A stretch of DNA of 64,000 nt from Verrucomicrobiales bacterium (lineage in GTDB: Bacteria; Verrucomicrobiota; Verrucomicrobiia; Limisphaerales; UBA9464), in contig JAIXZE010000077.1 of assembly GCA_027489875.1 (NCBI GenBank), positions 38,728 to 102,727 on the forward strand, written 5' to 3'. This document shows positions 59,595-64,000 of this stretch, one piece after another. The notes below the pieces were generated by a model, which did not search any database, was not told the DNA's origin, and saw nothing but the letters and a program-made list of their open reading frames with translations. Every line of letters begins with the position of its first letter. The first letter of the stretch is position 1. The position numbers and the translations under genes are program-made.

Positions 59595-62500
59595 ATGTAC
59601 CTCAAGAACCTCACGGTGCTCGGGTTCAAATCGTTTGCCGACAAGACCTCGGTGAACTTTCAACCCGGGATGACCGCGATTGTCGGCCCCAATGGCTGCG
59701 GCAAGTCGAACGTTTCGGACGCGCTGCGGTGGGTGTTGGGCGAGCAATCGGCCAAGGCCCTGCGCGGTGGCGAGATGGCGGACGTCATCTTCAACGGCAC
59801 GGACGGGCGGAAGCCGCTGGGCATGGCGGAGGTGAGCCTGACGATCGGGGACGTGGACACGGAGCAGCTGAAGTCCTTCGGAATCCCCCTCGATTACAAC
59901 GAGGTGACCATCACCCGGCGCGTGTTCCGGGACGGCGGGTCCGAATACTTCCTGAACAAGGCGTCCTGCCGGTTGCGGGACATCCAGGCGCTGTTCGCGG
60001 GAACGGGCATGGGCAAGGCCAGTTACTCGATCATGGCCCAGGGCAACATCACGCAGATCCTGTCCAGCAAGCCGGACGATCGGCGACTGGTGTTCGAGGA
60101 GGCGGCGGGGATCACGAAGTTCAAGCAGCAGAAACGCGAGGCCTTGCGGAAGCTGGAGTCGACCGACCAGAACCTCCTGCGCGTGCAGGACCTCATCAAG
60201 GAGGTGAAGCGCCAGATCGGGTCATTGCAGCGCCAGGCCGGAAAGGCGCGACGGTACAAGTCGCTCCAGAGCGAACTGCAACTGCTGGAGACGCAGCTGG
60301 CGCGGTCGCAGTTCGACCGGTTGCAACTGGAGATCCGGGAGCGCGAGGAACAGTCCGAGAAGCTGAAGCTGGAGATGGAGCTTTGCCAGGAGGGCGTCCT
60401 GCGGTCCGAGGATGAGATCCTGCAATTGCGCGGCGAGTGGGGCGGGTTGGAGGAGCAGATCTCCGCCTTGCAGCAGCAGGGGTTGGAGTTGAAGGGACAG
60501 GCCGATCGTCACGAAGGCCGCATCGGGTTCAACGAGGAGCGGTTGAACGAACTCGGCAACCAGCAGGCGCGGGCGCAGGCCGACATCACGCAGGCGTTGG
60601 AGCGTCGTCAGGTGGCCGAAGCCGAACTCGCGCTGGTCACGGAACGCCTGGCCGAATCCGAGGAATCGGTGCGCATGTTGCGCGCTGCCCTCGAGGAGAA
60701 GCGCAACGCCGTGATGGCGGTGGAGCGACAGGTCTCGGAACGTCAGGAACAGTTGCGCGTGGCGCAGTCCCAGGCGTTCTCGGCGAGCCAGCAGCTCGCC
60801 CGGGCGCGCAACGAGATCAACGCCCTTGATCTTCAGAAGCAGGGCAACATGGTCCGGCTTGAGAAGCTGCAATCCGAGCGCGTCCAGCTGGAGGAAGAAC
60901 AAAGCCGCCTCGAGGCGCGCCTGGCCGAGTTCACCGCGGAATTCCAGACCGAGCAGCTCAACGTCCAGACCTGCCGCGGCACCCTCGAGGAACGCCAGGC
61001 GCGCCTGCGGGCCTTGCAGGGCGAGATCACCGGCGCCGGACAGGAACTCGACGGCGCCCTGCGCCAGCAGGCGGAGAAGCGTTCGCGGCTGAACGTCCTC
61101 GAACAGCTCGACACGCAGCACGAGGGATTCAGTCAAGGTGCCTTGGCCGCGTTGCGCCAGAGCGCCGATGTGCTGGGTTCCATCGCCGATCGCCTGCGCG
61201 TTCCGCCCGAACACGTCGTGCCGGTCGAGGCCGTCCTTGGGCACCACCTTCAGGTGGTCCTGACGCGTCAGCCGGATGCCGCGACGCGGATCCTCGGCGA
61301 CCTGCAATCCAACAAGAAGGGGCGTGCGAGCATCGCCGCGTTGGAGCTGGCCGCGGCCGCTGCGGCGGCGGATGACATGCCGGCATTGGATCCCGCGGCA
61401 CCGCCGGTCGAAGGCGCGGTGCCCGCGTTGTCCGTGATTGAATCGGAAGGTGAGATCCAGGCGTTGCTCCGGGCGTGGTTGGGGCGGACGTGGATTGTTC
61501 CCGATCTCGCCGCCGCCACCGTGGCTCACGCGGCCGCAGGCGGACGCGCGGACTTCGTGACGGCGCAAGGCGACCTGCTCACGCGGTACGGCGTCTACAC
61601 CGGTGGGTCGGTGGGTGGATCCGGCAAGAATGCGTCGAGCATCCTGGGTCGGAAAAACCAGATTGCCGAACTCCAGCAGGAGTTGGCGGCGCTGGCGGCG
61701 CGGGTGGAGGAAGCCGGACGCAAGAAGGGGGCGTTGCAGAGCGAGCAGACCGCCTTGCAGGCCAGCCTGGAGCAGGCGCGCACGGAGTTGCGGCAGCACG
61801 AGGTGGCGGTCGCGACGCGGCAGGGCGAGTTCAATGCCCTCCAGAATTCCCGCCGATCCTTGCGGGTGAAGTTCGAGTCGACGGTTCACGATCTCGACAA
61901 CCTCACCTCGCACGAGGCCGAAGGCATCGAGAAGCGGGCGCGGTTGGCGGACACGGTGGCGCAGTCGGAGATGACCGAGCGCGAGTCGGTCGAACGGGTC
62001 GCCGAGTGTTCGGCGGCGGTGGAGGAGTTCCGGCAATCGCGCGACACGGCGAATGCGGCGTTGAGCGATGCGAAGGTTTCGCTGGCGACGGAGGAACAGT
62101 TGCAGGCGTCCCATGCCCGCCAGCGGATGCCGCTGGAACAACGCCTCCGCGAACTCGGCCAGTTGGCGCAGCGGCTGGAGGCGGAGTTGGGCAGCTTCGA
62201 CGGGCGCCGGGCGCAGTTCGAGGCTGAGATTGAGGAGTCCCGTCGGCAGGTCGAACGGTTGCGTCACGAGCGGACCACCGTGTCGGATCAGGTGACCGCG
62301 AAGCTTGAGGAGAAGTCCGCGCTCGAAGCGGACATCCACACTCGGGAGGAACGGTTGCGCGAGCATCGCGGTCGGTTGACCCAGTTGCAGACCCGACGCG
62401 GCCAACTCGACGTGGAACTGGCCCAGAAGACGATGTCGGTCCAGGCCATGCGCGAACGCATCGCCACGAAGTATCAGGTGCAGTTGGAGGACATCCAGCC

Positions 62501-63359
62501 GGAGGGCCTGCGCATCACCGCCGCAGAGGACGGGGGCGCGGCCAAGGTGGAATCGATCCCGCTGGCCAACATGGCCGCATCGGGGGCGACCACCGATTGG
62601 AATCTGGTGACGCAGCAGGTGCAGTACCTGCAGAAGCGGTTGGATGAGATCGGACCGGTGAACCTGGTGGCGATCGAGGAATACGAGGAGACCGAGGGCC
62701 GCCACAACTTCCTGAACACGCAGTTCGAGGATCTGGTGAAGGCGAAGGCGGAGTTGTCCGACGTGATCAACAAGATCAACGACGAGACGAAGACGATGTT
62801 CGTGGAGACCTTCGACAAGATCCGCGCGAACTTCATCGCCATGTTCACGGAGATCTTCGGCGGCGGAAAGGCCGACCTCCGGTTGGTGGACGGCGAGGAC
62901 GTGCTGGAGGCGGGCATCGAGATCGTGGCGCGTCCGCCGGGCAAGCAGCTCCAGAGCATCTCGCTGCTGTCGGGTGGCGAACAGACGATGACCGCCGTGG
63001 CGTTGCTGTTCTCGATCTATCAGGTGAAGCCGTCACCGTTCTGCGTGCTGGACGAGTTGGACGCGCCGCTGGACGAGTCGAACATCCTGCGTTTCGTGAA
63101 GGTGCTGCAACGCTTCCTCACGCAGAGCCAGTTCATCGTGATCACGCACAACAAGCGCACGATCGCGATGGCCGACGTGCTCTACGGCGTGACGATGCAG
63201 GAACAGGGCGTGAGCCGCGTCGTGTCCGTGCGCTTCAACAAGGAAGAGAAGCCCGAACCCGGCCAACGCGTCGCCAGCATCGCCGAATCCGTCAGCCAGA
63301 AGGCCGGACCGGTCCTGGATGAGGCGCGGGGCGAGGGTGAGGTCTCGCTGGCGAAGTGA
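59595..63359 (+). CDS. smc: Chromosome segregation protein SMC
   Basis: The 1254-residue ATPase has Walker A 'AIVGPNGCGKSNVSDALRWV' at residues about 30-50, long coiled coils, a hinge domain (about 520-700, 'VEAVLGHHLQVVLTRQ'), a second coiled coil and the C-terminal ABC signature/Walker B block 'LLSGGEQTMTAVALLFSIYQ' and 'FCVLDELDAPLDESN'. It compacts and segregates chromosomes with ScpA/ScpB, which are not in the window. The ATG at 59595 ('MYLKNLTVLGFKSFADKT') is the canonical family start; an upstream in-frame start at 59562 would add 11 odd residues. Confidence 0.97.
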   Translation: MYLKNLTVLGFKSFADKTSVNFQPGMTAIVGPNGCGKSNVSDALRWVLGEQSAKALRGGEMADVIFNGTDGRKPLGMAEVSLTIGDVDTEQLKSFGIPLDYNEVTITRRVFRDGGSEYFLNKASCRLRDIQALFAGTGMGKASYSIMAQGNITQILSSKPDDRRLVFEEAAGITKFKQQKREALRKLESTDQNLLRVQDLIKEVKRQIGSLQRQAGKARRYKSLQSELQLLETQLARSQFDRLQLEIREREEQSEKLKLEMELCQEGVLRSEDEILQLRGEWGGLEEQISALQQQGLELKGQADRHEGRIGFNEERLNELGNQQARAQADITQALERRQVAEAELALVTERLAESEESVRMLRAALEEKRNAVMAVERQVSERQEQLRVAQSQAFSASQQLARARNEINALDLQKQGNMVRLEKLQSERVQLEEEQSRLEARLAEFTAEFQTEQLNVQTCRGTLEERQARLRALQGEITGAGQELDGALRQQAEKRSRLNVLEQLDTQHEGFSQGALAALRQSADVLGSIADRLRVPPEHVVPVEAVLGHHLQVVLTRQPDAATRILGDLQSNKKGRASIAALELAAAAAAADDMPALDPAAPPVEGAVPALSVIESEGEIQALLRAWLGRTWIVPDLAAATVAHAAAGGRADFVTAQGDLLTRYGVYTGGSVGGSGKNASSILGRKNQIAELQQELAALAARVEEAGRKKGALQSEQTALQASLEQARTELRQHEVAVATRQGEFNALQNSRRSLRVKFESTVHDLDNLTSHEAEGIEKRARLADTVAQSEMTERESVERVAECSAAVEEFRQSRDTANAALSDAKVSLATEEQLQASHARQRMPLEQRLRELGQLAQRLEAELGSFDGRRAQFEAEIEESRRQVERLRHERTTVSDQVTAKLEEKSALEADIHTREERLREHRGRLTQLQTRRGQLDVELAQKTMSVQAMRERIATKYQVQLEDIQPEGLRITAAEDGGAAKVESIPLANMAASGATTDWNLVTQQVQYLQKRLDEIGPVNLVAIEEYEETEGRHNFLNTQFEDLVKAKAELSDVINKINDETKTMFVETFDKIRANFIAMFTEIFGGGKADLRLVDGEDVLEAGIEIVARPPGKQLQSISLLSGGEQTMTAVALLFSIYQVKPSPFCVLDELDAPLDESNILRFVKVLQRFLTQSQFIVITHNKRTIAMADVLYGVTMQEQGVSRVVSVRFNKEEKPEPGQRVASIAESVSQKAGPVLDEARGEGEVSLAK

Positions 63360-63589
63360 GGTGGGAGGGTTTCAAGATTCATGGTTCAAGCGGGGCCTCT
63401 GGAACTGAAGGCCGGGTGCCCTCACCCGGCGGGTCAACGAGCCTCTGAAAAAGGCGGTTGGAGCCCTGGATCAGCTGGTTGCCTCGAAAGTTCCGGGGGG
63501 CACCGAGACCGGGAAGCAACCGCGTCTGTTGCCAATTGCACCTCGTGAGGGGCATTTTTCAACCATCCCGGTCGGAGGCGTCTTCGACC

Positions 63590-63724
63590 GGGCGCATGTT
63601 GACACTGCCTCCTGTTGGAAAGGATGCGGAGCGGCGATGTCCTCATCGCCATGGGAATGGCTCTGGAACGGCAACGAGGACGTCGCCACCCCGTTCCATT
63701 TGGGGGCAGTGTCCATAAGCGCCC
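63590..63724 (-). repeat. Dispersed nested palindrome, copy E (reverse)
   Basis: Outer arms GGGCGCATGTTGACACTGCC (from 63590) and GGGGGCAGTGTCCATAAGCG (before 63724) enclose GGCGATGTCCTCATCGCC (63633-63650) and GGCAACGAGGACGTCGCC (63670-63687, one mismatch). It has the same orientation as copy B. Confidence 0.88.
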
Positions 63725-63755
63725 TCTTCAACCCGGAGGGTTTGGGAGCCGGTAG

Positions 63756-63781
63756 CCCGGGGTCGCGAAGCGCACCCCGGG
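63756..63781. repeat. GC-rich hairpin (CCCGGGGT / ACCCCGGG)
   Basis: CCCGGGGT (63756-63763) pairs with ACCCCGGG (63774-63781); the centre CGCGAAGCGC can extend the stem by three pairs. It looks like an extragenic palindrome, with no T-run to suggest a terminator. Confidence 0.6.
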
Positions 63782-63808
63782 AATGGATGAGGAAATGAGA
63801 TCTACCTC

Positions 63809-63840
63809 GGAGGGGTTTGAGAGGAGTCTCAAACGCCTCC
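63809..63840 (-). terminator. Hairpin after the HtrA-type gene
   Basis: An imperfect 14-bp stem (63809-63822 with 63827-63840, one mismatch, GGAG loop) sits ten bases past the protease stop. No T-run follows, so a terminator role is only likely from position. Confidence 0.4.
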
Positions 63841-63850
63841 GCGGTCGTCC

Positions 63851-64000
63851 TCAATCCGCCTTGAGCGTGACGATGCGGCCTTTGGCCATGCGCTTGATGG
63901 AGAGGCGGAGTTCGCCGCCCTTGCCGACCTGGGCCTCGAATTCCTTCACGTTGGCGACGGGTTGGTCGTTCACGTGGGTGATGATCTCGAAGGGCTTCAC
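63851..64000 (-). CDS. HtrA/Deg-type serine protease, C-terminal PDZ fragment
   Basis: The minus-strand frame enters at the right edge and stops with TGA at 63853-63851; it is the last 49 codons of a larger gene. The visible residues ('PFEIITHVNDQPVANVKEFE', 'GGELRLSIKRMAKGRIVTLK') fit the end of a PDZ domain such as the second one of DegP/DegQ proteases, where 'D-I-I-x-x-V-(N/D)' and 'L-x-V-x-R' motifs appear. The protease domain is outside the window, so a related PDZ protein cannot be ruled out. Confidence 0.7.
   Translation of the reverse strand: MKPFEIITHVNDQPVANVKEFEAQVGKGGELRLSIKRMAKGRIVTLKAD

Larger units (their letters stand above)
63360..63850. other. Intergenic region smc-htrA with three kinds of palindrome
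   Basis: No gene is supported in these 491 bases between convergent smc and the protease gene. They hold a hairpin after smc (GCCGGGTG/CACCCGGC, 63411-63430), palindromic element copy E, a hairpin at 63756-63781 and an imperfect 14-bp stem (63809-63840). None of the stems is followed by a T-run. Confidence 0.8.

Noticed and set aside
60222..62705. Open frame of 827 codons on the minus strand inside smc
   Set aside because: It is a low-complexity Leu/Arg/Gln-rich reverse reading of the SMC coiled coils.
63458..63798. Small plus-strand frames after smc
   Set aside because: They consist mainly of palindromic element copy E and neighbouring hairpins.
1..64000. tRNA, rRNA, CRISPR arrays, transposases and prophage genes
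   Set aside because: I looked for their typical signatures by eye and saw none; a tRNA or covariance-model scan would be needed to exclude small RNAs.

Overview
The window is a GC-rich, densely coded bacterial chromosome segment and most likely comes from the Verrucomicrobiota (Limisphaerales/Pedosphaera-like), or less likely another PVC phylum. The gene content points there: a very large secreted propeller/HEAT/c-type cytochrome 'membrane-bound dehydrogenase', several DUF1080 proteins, a GDSL-DUF1080 fusion, a neutral-ceramidase-like secreted protein, a giant lamin-tail/CotH surface protein, and an exosortase/EpsI/polyprenyl-glycosylphosphotransferase cluster. No rRNA, tRNA, CRISPR array, transposase or phage gene was recognised. 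About 48 protein genes are called; two are cut by the window edges (the C-terminus of PNPase at the left and of an HtrA/Deg-type protease at the right).

Layout. 1-5.6 kb: the pnp tail with a strong terminator, a sulfite-oxidase-like molybdoenzyme coupled to comB, a Nudix hydrolase, a zinc metallopeptidase, and an ABC solute-binding protein with its ATPase but no permease. 5.6-12 kb: the heme/HEAT dehydrogenase, then a small lipoprotein followed by the hopanoid radical-SAM genes hpnH and hpnJ. 12-18.7 kb: a GT-C-like membrane protein, an EF-hand propeller protein, rseP, and an RmlD-like reductase overlapping gluQRS. 18.9-25.7 kb (minus strand): a DUF1080 protein, a YggS-type PLP protein and the GDSL-DUF1080 fusion in one unit, then a three-module secreted protein carrying a PA domain. 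25.9-33.1 kb (minus strand): exosortase, epsI, glycosylphosphotransferase, UDP-xylose synthase, folD, a zinc-ribbon protein, a DUF4337 protein, pgsA and pgpA, so envelope polysaccharide and phospholipid genes lie together. 33.4-42.8 kb: a Tat-exported superoxide dismutase, gcvH, an O-methyltransferase, the ceramidase-like/NagB-like pair, a TPR-thioredoxin-like fusion and three small conserved or unknown genes. 42.9-55.2 kb: the giant LTD/CotH protein, a WD40 protein paired with a His-rich COG0523 metallochaperone, and a large hybrid histidine kinase. 55.2-64 kb: argJ-argB-rnhA-rdgB (minus), a complex 0.8-kb intergenic region, smc (plus) and the HtrA tail.

The most unusual content is non-coding. 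A family of nested palindromic elements of about 130 bp occurs five times, in both orientations and always at gene boundaries; one copy supplies the last codons and stop of gluQRS. The argJ-smc intergenic region holds two 40-bp palindromes sharing a 14-bp core, another 35-bp inverted repeat, several short hairpins and a cluster of DnaA boxes. These suggest REP/MITE-like activity and possibly a replication- or DnaA-linked control region.
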